The translations under genes were made by a program, and so were the position numbers. From positions 2,108,001 through 2,172,000 of the forward strand of contig NW_025408671.1 in NCBI RefSeq assembly GCF_020360975.1: a DNA stretch of 64,000 bases. The letters are read 5' to 3'. Positions 1-8,221 of this stretch are shown here, piece after piece. The notes beneath the pieces were generated by a model. That model was given only the letters and a program-made list of their open reading frames with translations, searched no databases and was not told where the DNA came from. This DNA is from Hirsutella rhossiliensis (taxonomy: Eukaryota > Ascomycota > Sordariomycetes > Hypocreales > Ophiocordycipitaceae). Position 1 is the stretch's first letter, and each line of letters opens with the position of its first letter.

Positions 1-258
1 ATCAACCCTTCCGTAGCCCTCTATTCGAACCTCTGAGTCCCCTGTGATTAGAAAGTCCGCTCTGGCCTTTCGAAAGGAACGGAATCTGCTAAGGTTGTTG
101 CAGATGTGAAGGGAGGCTCCTGAGTCCAAGAGGGTCGAATTCTTCAAAGGGTAATCCGCAGACTTCTTTTCAGCCGTGTAGAGAAAGGCTGGATTAGCAA
201 TTCCTACTATCTTGCCATGCTTCCTTCTAGGACGAGATCCTAGAAGCCGCTGTGGTTG
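1..258 (-). CDS. copia Pol start: aspartic protease (partial)
   Basis: This is the N-terminal part of the copia polyprotein pol. It continues in exactly the gag frame after the gag stop at 259-261. About 40 residues in lies the retroviral-type aspartic protease signature LLDSGASLHICNN, encoded around 90-132 with the catalytic DSGAS at 112-126. The protease releases gag, integrase and reverse transcriptase from the polyprotein inside the virus-like particle. The frame is open to the window edge. It has no start codon of its own near the junction, so it should be made as a gag fusion by reading through the stop (see 253-261). Confidence 0.88.
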
Positions 259-261
259 CTA
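253..261 (-). promoter_or_regulatory. Candidate leaky gag stop: UAG CAA CCA
   Basis: On the minus strand the gag codons GAA AAA are followed by TAG (261-259) and then CAA CCA (258-253). CAACCA fits CARYYA, the six-base 3' context known from tobacco mosaic virus to promote readthrough of UAG. The frame after the stop is the protease frame with no shift, so readthrough alone would make Gag-Pol. The equivalent junction in C3 (30674-30682) reads TAG CAA CTA, also CARYYA. The sequence and frame are seen directly; readthrough itself is inferred. Confidence 0.7.
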
Positions 262-1332
262 TTTTTCTTGATCCCTCTTGGCCTTGATTTCTTCTACCTT
301 CTTCTGCAAAGAGGCATCTTCCTTTAGGGCTTTCTGGGCTCTCTTGATAAGACTCTCGTTCTTAGGCATGTGTGGTGGACGAAGCTCTTCAAAGATAGAC
401 CAACAGTCGGATAGGCCATGCCTAGTCGATCCGCAGCCTGGACAACGAGTCTTCTTTTTCTTCTTCGACGGCCTCTGGTCGTCTTCGTCGCCGTCAACGT
501 GGAATCCGGCTCCTCTCTTGACTCCTGGGGTCTTCTGTCGCTGCTGCTGCTGCTCGAATTCTATTATTTCCCGAAAGCGATGAGCAGCAAATTGGAAGGT
601 CCATTCCGAGGCTTCTGCTGCAGCTACCCCTTCTGCAGACTCGGTGGCCGTCGTTCCAGGCGGTAGGGAATGGTATAGCCGCTCTTGGATAACCGCTGCT
701 GCTGCATCGAGCTTTCGACTCTCGTCTCTGAAGATCGTAGCGTAGCCGTCGCTATAGGGCCGGATTATGGCTGCTAGATCTCGTAGCCACTGCCCAGTCA
801 GAGCCTCGTTGAGGAAATAACGCTTTGCTTGTTGCATTATTTCTTCCCACTGATCTATCCACTCGGGGAATGTTTTCTTAGTAGCAGAGATATGGTCGGA
901 ATAGCGTCTTTTGATCCGTTCAAGCATGTATCCCTTCGCCGGGGCAGTTGCCTTCTCTAGCCGCTTGAACCACGTATAGGGAGATTCGTCTTCATTAAGG
1001 GATAGAAGCTTGACCTTGCTGACGGTCTCTGCAAAGATTGCTCTTGCCGCAGTGATTAGCTTCCGTTCGGCAAGGAACTCCTTTTGGCGGCTCTCGAAGT
1101 CTGACAATGCATTCATATATGATTTCTGCTGATTGACGTTAAGGTCAGTAAAAGCATTAGCATTATTCGCAAAGGAGGAATATTCCGGTCTTTCCGGGGC
1201 TTGTTTTGGCCCCGTATCCTCAAAAACAATAGGGTGGATTGTCTCATCAATCCGTGCTTGTAGTTGCCTAAGCCAGAAGTCCCAGTCTTCGGGCTTCGCA
1301 AGGATCACACGAGTAGTCGTATCGGTCTTCAT
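259..1332 (-). CDS. copia Gag (capsid/nucleocapsid), intact
   Basis: This 357-residue frame begins MKTDTTTRVILAKPEDWDFW and forms the capsid precursor of a copia element. Residues about 1-235 are a mostly helical capsid region with a tryptophan-rich segment typical of fungal copia Gag. Around residue 260 there is a glutamine-rich stretch, then a basic patch (KKKKKTR), and near residues 298-311 a zinc knuckle CPGCGSTRHGLSDC (CX2CX4HX4C) that would bind RNA. The C-terminus is lysine-rich and helical. The RIPped gag of C3 aligns along most of the length. Start chosen as the first ATG after the primer-binding site, about 65 bases into the internal region. It ends at a UAG that may be leaky. Confidence 0.9.
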   Translation of the reverse strand: MKTDTTTRVILAKPEDWDFWLRQLQARIDETIHPIVFEDTGPKQAPERPEYSSFANNANAFTDLNVNQQKSYMNALSDFESRQKEFLAERKLITAARAIFAETVSKVKLLSLNEDESPYTWFKRLEKATAPAKGYMLERIKRRYSDHISATKKTFPEWIDQWEEIMQQAKRYFLNEALTGQWLRDLAAIIRPYSDGYATIFRDESRKLDAAAAVIQERLYHSLPPGTTATESAEGVAAAEASEWTFQFAAHRFREIIEFEQQQQRQKTPGVKRGAGFHVDGDEDDQRPSKKKKKTRCPGCGSTRHGLSDCWSIFEELRPPHMPKNESLIKRAQKALKEDASLQKKVEEIKAKRDQEK

Positions 1333-1396
1333 TTTGGCGGCTTGATCGCGAGAGGGCTAAGCAATTTAGCGTCCGGAAGTTTCAGAAACGAATTCT

Positions 1397-1410
1397 CCCG
1401 GGCTCATAAC
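1397..1410 (-). other. Primer-binding site, Met-tRNA anticodon-arm type
   Basis: Minus-strand GTTATGAGCCCGGG directly follows the LTR end CTTCGCGACA. GTTATGAGCCC is complementary to the anticodon arm of methionine tRNA, which contains GGGCUCAUAAC. Drosophila copia and yeast Ty5 are known to prime from a half-tRNA cut in this loop. The same site occurs in C2 (22323) and C3 (29263, with one RIP-type change). Confidence 0.8.
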
Positions 1411-1627
1411 TGTCGCGAAGACCGTTGCGCCATTCAGGCAAAAGTGGAACGCTCCAACAGGTGCACTGCAATTAACGCATATATCCAATGACTATTCCCG
1501 ACAAGTAACTCTCTTCGCGAGAGCTGGCGTCCGATACTCCTGCACCTATTGCGACCGGGGAGTATTGCGCCAGTGCGCCCTATCGGCATCTATAGGGACT
1601 TCACTCCGGGCGTAATAAAATCCAACA
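1411..1627 (-). repeat. 5' LTR of C0; outer end uncertain
   Basis: The inner (3') LTR end is secure: CTTCGCGACA on the minus strand, abutting the primer-binding site. The outer end is tentative. CCAACA at 1622-1627 would make an LTR beginning TGTTGGA, the usual TG start, about 217 bases long. The alternative is that the LTR begins with the mirror of its own end, TGTCGCGAAG, which occurs on the minus strand at 5394 and starts the LTR of C3; then the LTR is split by about 3.7 kb of other DNA. A sister copy would decide. Confidence 0.5.
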
Positions 1628-1737
1628 AACCCGTAGGCTTCCGTAACATGGCGTCCGTAGTGAAGTGGTTCGGCGTGCCTATCAATTGCCCATAAATCCA
1701 GTCTTCAAACGTTAATAAAGCTTCTTATAATCTATTC

Positions 1738-3072
1738 CTAATGTCTAGCAGGTCTATACCCTTCTTTGTGGTGTAAGCTCCAATCAATAAAGTCCCAATA
1801 AAAACACTCCTCAAACCAACTCTTGATGTCCATGCGCCGAAAATAAAATGTAAGAGACTGGATACATGTATCTATTCTAGTTTTGTTGTAACCAAACTCC
1901 TTATCTGAATAAAACTGCCTATATTTATCTTGTGTAAGTTCCGGTTTTACCAACCTTCTTAATTCTGATATTTGAGAGTCAATAGCTTTACTGCAAGTTT
2001 GGCTCGATGCGTTCGAGTTTGAGACTTGGCGTGGCTCGAGTTTTGCCAGCTTCTGCCGATGTTGTCTTGCTATAGCTGCTAAAACTTGCCCCCAGCTATT
2101 CGACCTTCGATTCTGTTTTATTCTTTCAGCAAGTCCGTCTATCTCTTCCTCTTCCGCGATGACCACTTGCGCCTTGGTCAAGTTCTTATCCAGTTTCGTC
2201 GGCTCAATGTTAAGCCATACGCACCAACTTCGATCTTTCGTGTCTTTCGAGCCCCCCTCAGCTCTCTTACCTAAGCCCGGGCCTTTTTCAATACCACATT
2301 CTGGAAAGATGCGTGATTGCGGATCCCACTCGGGAAGTGGGGGTAGAGGCTCTTCGTACTCTGGTGGCGGTTGGAATGACATCCCGCGATTTTCCTCCAG
2401 AATTTCCCTTTGGAAATCATTTGGCGCCCGGGGATCCTGTGGGTCGGGATGCCGCGAGTAAATTGGAGGCGGCTCCCACTGTGCTCGTAGGCCATCGTAA
2501 GTTGGCGGGCTTAAGCCGCAGGCCTCTGCGTAGTTTGGTAGTATTCGGGATTGTAGTCTTCGGCGTGTGACAGAAACTACGCGTCCCCCGTCAGGTAGTC
2601 TATCACCCACCCGATAGAGACCAAGCGGTGTTCGCGTCGCTGTCGACAGTCTAGGCTGTTGCTCCCGTTCATCTGATGATGATGAATCGCTGTCATCTGA
2701 CGACGATGGCGTTCTGGTTGCTGGCGCTGGAGTCGCCGAATCAGCTGGTAAAGGTCCCGGCATCATGTCTGCAATCGATGGCCGAACTCGCATAAATCCA
2801 GGCAATAGCTCATTTTCCCATCTCTCAATAAGTTCCGGAACCGCCGTCATAATTTGTTGCCAAATTTGCCTCAAATAAGTCACTATCCTAGGGCTCGTGT
2901 AAGCCCGAGTTGCCGGAACAAGTGTGGCTTGGGCTGGACGAACCGTTGTAAAGGTTCCCAGGCTGGTCTCTGTTGAAGACGGCGGTACGGCGCAAACACG
3001 AAGCGACAGGCAATGTATAGCGAAGATGAATATAATGGGAACGAAACGCATCTTGTCTATGTATATGGACAA
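1738..3072 (-). CDS. Putative secreted protein with three PPxY motifs, unknown function
   Basis: This uninterrupted 444-codon frame matches no family I recognise. Residues about 8-28 (MRFVPIIFIFAIHCLSLRVC) look like a signal peptide, with likely cleavage near the VCA at 26-28; Met8 is an equally good start. Residues 100-150 are rich in Ser, Asp, Thr and Pro. The middle holds three PPxY motifs, the consensus ligand of WW domains: PPTY (189-192), PPIY (202-205) and PPEY (236-239), followed by a PLPPLP run. GKR at 268-270 could be a Kex2-type processing site. The C-terminal 150 residues are charged and probably helical. Six cysteines follow the signal peptide. There is no RIP. A TATA-like box lies about 125 bases upstream. 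It could be a small-secreted-protein (effector-like) gene or cargo of a mobile element; I cannot tell which. Confidence 0.6.
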   Translation of the reverse strand: MSIYIDKMRFVPIIFIFAIHCLSLRVCAVPPSSTETSLGTFTTVRPAQATLVPATRAYTSPRIVTYLRQIWQQIMTAVPELIERWENELLPGFMRVRPSIADMMPGPLPADSATPAPATRTPSSSDDSDSSSSDEREQQPRLSTATRTPLGLYRVGDRLPDGGRVVSVTRRRLQSRILPNYAEACGLSPPTYDGLRAQWEPPPIYSRHPDPQDPRAPNDFQREILEENRGMSFQPPPEYEEPLPPLPEWDPQSRIFPECGIEKGPGLGKRAEGGSKDTKDRSWCVWLNIEPTKLDKNLTKAQVVIAEEEEIDGLAERIKQNRRSNSWGQVLAAIARQHRQKLAKLEPRQVSNSNASSQTCSKAIDSQISELRRLVKPELTQDKYRQFYSDKEFGYNKTRIDTCIQSLTFYFRRMDIKSWFEECFYWDFIDWSLHHKEGYRPARH

Positions 3073-3197
3073 AAGTCCATAAGAGAGTATGAGATAGAGA
3101 GTGGAGACTTATAGGTGTTTGATCTAATGGAATCTGCAAAGTAGCTGATCGATTGTGAATCGTTTTGGTGGACTGAATAGTAGCGGCGAATCACTCT

Positions 3198-3209
3198 CTT
3201 TATATATAT
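3198..3209 (-). promoter_or_regulatory. TATA-like box upstream of the secreted-protein frame
   Basis: Minus-strand TATATATAAAG lies about 125-135 bases upstream of the ATG at 3072, a normal fungal core-promoter distance. It is the best TATA match in the upstream region, though the stretch is AT-rich. Confidence 0.35.
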
Positions 3210-3339
3210 TTTTATTTCTAGTAGCTACTATCTCTCATTATTACAAAATAAAATTCTATAATCCTGACGCAGCTCTGATTAGTACATGTCTCCTTCACCT
3301 TAGTTATAATTTATGCAGTCCTAATCTAACGCGTGCTTA

Positions 3340-3412
3340 TTACTCGTGCTCCGCCCCCACTTTAAGGGGATTCGCTTTGGCTCACCCACTTTATATTCGC
3401 GGGCACGAGTAA
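3340..3412 (+). repeat. Mini-element copy A (~73 bp, terminal inverted repeats)
   Basis: It starts TTACTCGTGC (3340-3349) and ends with the exact reverse complement GCACGAGTAA (3403-3412). The centre contains GGGGATTCGCTTTGGC. Copy C (7123-7192) has the same ends and aligns in the opposite orientation; copy B (5804-5843) is a half copy. There is no coding capacity. It lies about 270 bases upstream of the secreted-protein frame. No clear target duplication is visible. Confidence 0.7.
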
Positions 3413-4249
3413 GTACCCGTAGGCTAGCATCGGCCGGTCTCTGGTAGGGAGGATAAACTTTTTAGCATAATCTTCCACGCCACACCCACATTTCCTAGAA
3501 TTCTCCATTTTTATCCACGCAATGGCTCCACCCTTATCCTTATTTGCCAATAAGCTTGCACGCATCAATGCGGGTACTTAGCGCTTGTAGTTGCGCTGGA
3601 CTGCCTGTTTCCTCAGGCACGCGCGAGTCAGTAAACCGGGAGAAAAAGCCCGATCCCGTGGCGCAACGGCGCTGAAAATTCCCGTGACTACCGACATCCC
3701 TGCTAAGACAGAAGCGGCTAGTCAAGGCTTCTGACCAGGACATAAGCTAACTCCCGACTTGCCCCCGCTTGACTCCAGCCAGGGAGTGTATGTGCGTGCA
3801 CTCGCGAGATTGACCGCTTTAGGCAACTAGTCCCTGTCTCTGAGGTCGGACGGACTCGGTTTCATAGCGAGTTTAGCTAGAAGAACCATAGAAATAAGCC
3901 ACGGGGTAAAGCTTTACGTTAAGCCGTTGCCAGTAAAATCCCTACTTCCAGACCATCGGATCTAGGTGGGGTGGCGATTGCTAGGGGCCTTCAAAGTCAG
4001 CCAGCCTTAACTGTATGATGATGATCTATTTAACGTCTGTGAGTCCCTAAGAAGGGCAAAGGATGTAAGCCTTAACTGTTCTCGGCCCGTCCCGGCCGAT
4101 ATTACTAAAACGAGTAAGCCTCTTCCTATTATTTTTCGGCGATAGGACCCACTAGTTCCCGGCTGCAAAGCATTAAGTCAGAAACAGCCATTGGCGATAT
4201 GAGAGGGGGTGTAACGGGCCCCAGCCCGCAGGGGTCTCAGCCCCACTCT
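3413..4249. other. Non-RIPped stretch without recognisable gene
   Basis: Balanced composition with normal CpA/TpG. Only short frames occur, the longest about 67 codons and of random-looking composition. I see no RNA gene or transposon end. Confidence 0.5.
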
Positions 4250-5331
4250 CGTACGGTGGGCGAGAGGGGACAGTATTGCAAAACCCATTTTAGGTTTAGG
4301 CGCGTCGACGGGCAGACATTCGAGTACTTCGGATGGTCCCGATAGAAGTACCGCGGACGGGCAGCGGGCCTGCGCGACCTCCGCCGCTAGGGCTAGATTC
4401 CCCCGCAGCACCCTCCCGCGAGGACGATTTCTATTACGAGTAACTAAAATCACGTTAGTATATTAATAAAAATTACTTAGAATCTTTTTTTTATTATATA
4501 GTATACCTATATATCGACGCTATAAATAACTATAAAAGAGTACTACGTTATTAGTATAAGGAAGATAATCCTATACCTAAGGGTAAATAAAGCTATATCT
4601 TAGACTAGCTTAATATTTTTATTATTAATATAATAGATACTATAGATAAATATTAATATCGAAATATACCGATATATTAAATTCTTTATATATAAGAAGT
4701 ATAAACCTAAGCTAGTTTACCCTCTTTATATACTAAGCTATAAATATATATAGGTTTCCTATACTATTTCTTTAGTATTACTATAAAATATATAAATCTT
4801 ATACTTATTAACGGTCTCCGCCTAGAAAGCGTCTAAGCGATAAAGGTAGAGGGCTACCGCTAAAAGCACGTTAATCTTATACTTAAATAAGTCTAGTAAA
4901 CTTCGCTTATACTAAATAGATAGTATTATAATTAATTATATAGATTAATAACTTATATTAATACTCCTAGGATCTTCCCTTCTCCTTTTACGTTAGTTCG
5001 CAATCTACTCTTCTCCTATATATAAAATAAGTCCTCTAAAAATTCCGCCTAAATACGTTTATTATATTTAGGTAGGGAAGGAGCACTAAGATCTTTTATA
5101 ACTATATACGTTAATATAAATACTATTACGGCCGTTATAGATTAGCTAATCTATTCCGATCCTAGCGCTAGGCTAGGTCTAAGACCCTAGCGCTTCTAGG
5201 CCCTTACGATAAAGTGGTTAAAGTTAAGGACTCTCCGCCTAGGCCGGTCAGTCCAGCAAGTCAGCTCTTGCGCGAAAGACCAAAACCAGTCACGTCTACC
5301 GGCATTAATCGGGCATAGTTGATCCTAGGAG
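4250..5331 (+). repeat. Repeat R copy 1 (inverted copy at 44213-45313)
   Basis: This segment is the reverse complement of 44213-45313, recognisable at GGCGAGAGGGGA (4259), TTTTAGGTTTAGGCGCG (4288 onward), the AT-rich middle, and CTCTCCGCCTAGGCCGG (5230). Homology stops near 5331 (after CCTAGGAG) and on the other side runs into the start of the G2 LTR. The two ends here (about 4250-4450 and 5210-5331) are unmutated while their partners at 45 kb are RIPped; the middle is RIPped in both. No coding region recognised: the 91-codon minus-strand frame at 4178-4453 resembles nothing I know. The family is unclassified and could be an end of the multi-gene block at 39.9-44.2 kb. Confidence 0.75.
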
Positions 5332-5394
5332 TGCGTCATCTTATTATATGATAGGGCATCTTTGAGATCTCCGACATAGCCACGCTTCGCGACA
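5332..5394 (-). repeat. Copia LTR start fragment
   Basis: The minus strand reads TGTCGCGAAGCGTGGC (5394-5379), identical to the first 16 bases of the C3 LTR at 28778, followed by a second short match (TCGGAGAT). After about 60 bases it runs into repeat R. It is either a truncated solo LTR or the outer end of the C0 LTR separated from its other end at 1411. Confidence 0.65.
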
Positions 5395-7122
5395 ATTTTG
5401 CCTTTCTGCATTTCGCGAAGGGAGGGGGCGGATGAATTCGAATCCTCCACCAGTAAGATTACTTAGAATGCATAGACAACAGACCGACAGACAAGGCTCT
5501 TTTCGGACTGTCAGGCTGTCAGTCCGAGGTTTACCGAGGCAGCCCAGTGCTGCTCTATTGTCCATTCAATGTAAGAAGCTTACTGAGTCGGGCAAAAGGC
5601 TTGAAAACATAATTTCATGCTCCGGTAGATCTGATGACTCGAAGAAGACGGACTCTCGTAAAAGCGGGTAGACGCATAAACAATAGAACCTAAGAAGGCT
5701 TAATTCGTCCGAACCCTATACATACATAGCAATGCAGGCAGGTTTTAAAGCCGCTCAACTCCAAGAATGTGGAGTAGATGTGGATAGCTACTAAGATCAC
5801 TGCCGCCAAAGCGAATCCCCTTAAAGTGGGAGCGGGCACGAGTAGTGGATGTATGTAGATCCATAGGTAAATGGAATTATAGGTGGTATCTGCTTTAACT
5901 GCCACCAAATTTCGTGACTCGTAATAGTATAGCGCCATGGACTGCGCACAGGCGGGGATGTTCCTGGGAGCCATTAAGTTAGTTTAGACGATTCATTTGA
6001 GTGCGGAAGCGGAGGAGCGGGGGGGCAGCGTCAAGTTGTTCAGACGGAGCAAAAACTACACATCTTCTATTTTAATTCCCTGTATCTAGGAAGGCATCCT
6101 TCCAGGCACTTATATCCCCATTCCTTTATTACTTTCTCATACACTTACCAGCCTTTTCCACCTTTCCAGCCTTGTTTTTCCCCAACTTCTACAATAATTG
6201 CATGCTTAGCCTCTGTTCTTTACTATCTCACGGAGGATGAGCAAGGCTGGAACATAGATGAGGGACTGGAGAACTCTTGTGTCTATCTAGTGAGTGGGAA
6301 TGATTTATCCTTAAATACATGAGTTGTAAGGGTGAGTGGCGCTGCTGCCTGCAGGCAGAGTTCGCCTAATGTGTGCTGCTTGCTAGGCAAGAAGCGACGA
6401 TATCTCCTGTGTGACGTTTACTCTCTGTCTCGTAATCTCATTCTGCATGTATGCCTTACACTAGGCAGTACGAAGTAAAGTCTCGTGGATCATACATTCA
6501 TATATACTAGGGGAACTTAATCATGGCTGTATCGCCTTTCACGCGCCTTTTACAAAGAGCATTTACGGCCAGGGTCCGCCTCCACTTAATTAGGTTCGCT
6601 TTATCTACCCGAGCTGCCAGGCCAGTCAGTACCTAACAGGTACAACGGTGCAGGTGGAGCTGTCGTATTCGAGGAAAATCGAGGCTCACCTTCGGCTGAG
6701 CCGGAAACGCGTGCGAAGCACCGCATTAACGTACCGGGTCGAAGGGCGAAGTCGCATTGGCACGCCTCTTCCGGTGCGCGTGTATACCCGCACGGCCTGG
6801 AGGGACAAGGACGGGGGGGCAACGGTGGTGCGGAGATTGGGGCGCGAGGCTGAAGGGCTAACTCGAGGGAATGCATAATTCACAAACACGAGTCGCCGCT
6901 ATCTGGCATTAACCTTGGTGGTCGGCAGGAGTCAGAGGGTAGTTATGCCTCCTTCATTGCCCATTCAACTCAGCTGAGTCTCCACTGCCTTGCCGAATCT
7001 TCTTTTCTGATTGCGGAGCGCTGGGGACTACTTTGGGGCGCAATAAGTCGACTCCGATGCAATACGATACGATGGGTCCCAAGACACATAATATCTCTAA
7101 GAACCAAGGCATTAAAATTTCA
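5395..7122. other. Non-RIPped stretch, no convincing gene
   Basis: Several overlapping frames of 60-94 codons occur on both strands, especially in the GC-rich 6600-6890 part, but none shows a domain, a signal peptide or a preferred strand. I regard them as chance. The only structured feature is mini-element copy B (5804-5843). Confidence 0.45.
5804..5843 (-). repeat. Mini-element copy B (half copy)
   Basis: On the minus strand this matches the first ~40 bases of copy A: ACTCGTGC, CCCACTTTAAGGGG and GATTCGCTTTGGC. The second half and its terminal repeat are missing, so it is truncated. Confidence 0.65.
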
Positions 7123-7192
7123 CTTACTCGTGCCCGCCCCCCAACGGTTAGCCGAAGCGAATCCCACCCAAGTAGGGGCCGGCACGAGCAAG
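7123..7192 (-). repeat. Mini-element copy C (70 bp)
   Basis: It starts CTTACTCGTGCC and ends GGCACGAGCAAG, an inverted pair with one mismatch in 12. On the minus strand it aligns with copy A through GGGATTCGCTTCGGCT. Flanks show no obvious target duplication. Confidence 0.7.
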
Positions 7193-8221
7193 AATAAATT
7201 GGTGGCAAGGCTATGCTAGCACAGTGCGGCATTTCCGGATAACTCGTGTCCGTATATATTGCATTGTCTCGTGTAAGTTCTTTCGGCCACGCCTACCAAG
7301 CTCAGTGCCGCCTTCTTTCTCCATATACCATCTTTCATTCGGCATAATCCGAGTCACTCTTCCCTAGTGGCACCGGCATGTACTTCCTAGTCTGGCGGTT
7401 AATGATTATCGTTAATGGAGTAATCCCAGAAGATGAGATATTTGCCATATTATAGCAGGCTCTTTGCCAGGAGTTGGCGCTCTATACCTAAACGAGGTAA
7501 TGCATTCCGTGATGGTAGGCACCTATGTGCCTACAGATACGCATGCGCACAAGCTGTAGGCTGAGTCACAGTCACTTCGGGTAATGGGTAACCTGTCATG
7601 ACTTCGATTGTAACTAACTAGAGAGAGGAAGCTATTCACAAGAGACGGAATGTGTGCACCCGCAAGTAGGGCTTGCAGCCAGGGCTGCGTGCCCTGATCG
7701 CGGGGTAGGTTGTCACGTGGGACTCGTGCGTGAACCGTGATGGTATCGCTACCGATGCACAGGTTATTCAGCAGGTTATTATTCCAACACAGGCAGTCTT
7801 TTCTTTTCGTGATGGAATCACGAAGGCTGCCGTCCCTGCTCTTCATCCCGGTCTCAATGAAGGGAGGCTTGCTAAGGGTCGAACCAGCCGGGGGTTTTAC
7901 CTATCTTCCGAACTGTATAGATCAATTGTAGCAATCAAAAAAGGTCGTCATTCATCATGGAGTCGTTAGTCATTAAGGGATTTACCGGTGATCTGCCGGA
8001 TCCCGTGACCCGCCGGACTTACACGCCGCCACGAGCTCGACATCAATCCACAATAAGTCCACAGCAACGGGGCTCGATTTTCCTAAATTTAAAATTCGAC
8101 GAAAATGCAATTGTAATATATACATCATCCTATTTCACAGTCCTTAAGCCACTGTGGTCGCTTGCTATTCCGCTGCGGGCGTCCCGAGCTCCGATATGCC
8201 ACTACCATCTCCCGATCACTC
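7193..8221. other. Non-RIPped stretch with small hairpins, no convincing gene
   Basis: Short frames of 60-107 codons overlap on both strands and show no domain. Perfect hairpins lie at 7515-7534 (arms GTAGGCAC/GTGCCTAC) and 7806-7824 (arms TTCGTGAT/ATCACGAA). The word CGTGATGG occurs near 7509, 7736 and 7808. The segment presumably also holds the 3' end of the pogo-type element whose transposase stops at 8222, but I could not locate a terminal repeat. Confidence 0.45.

Larger units (their letters stand above)
1..1627 (-). mobile_element. Ty1/copia LTR retrotransposon C0, 5' part, cut by window edge
   Basis: Read on the minus strand the order is LTR (from 1627 or beyond to 1411), primer-binding site (1410-1397), gag (1332-259) and protease (258-1), with the rest of pol outside the window. 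Base composition is balanced and CpA/TpG are common, so this copy has not been RIPped. Gag and protease are clearly related to those of element C3 at 28778-35148, so both belong to one clade, though not to the same subfamily. The gag frame is intact. Confidence 0.9.

Noticed and set aside
278..666. Plus-strand frames with poly-Phe and Ser/Arg runs
   Set aside because: Shadows of the lysine-rich zinc-knuckle part of C0 gag on the other strand.
4178..4453. 91-codon frame at the edge of repeat R
   Set aside because: It covers the unmutated end of R and resembles no family; it runs on past the R boundary.
5200..5300. Ser/Leu tRNA-like start (GTGGTTAAAGTTAAGGACT)
   Set aside because: No matching B box or stems downstream.
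6601..6889. Three overlapping GC-rich frames of 67-91 codons
   Set aside because: Opposing strands and frames, no domain, no upstream promoter; typical chance frames in GC-rich DNA.
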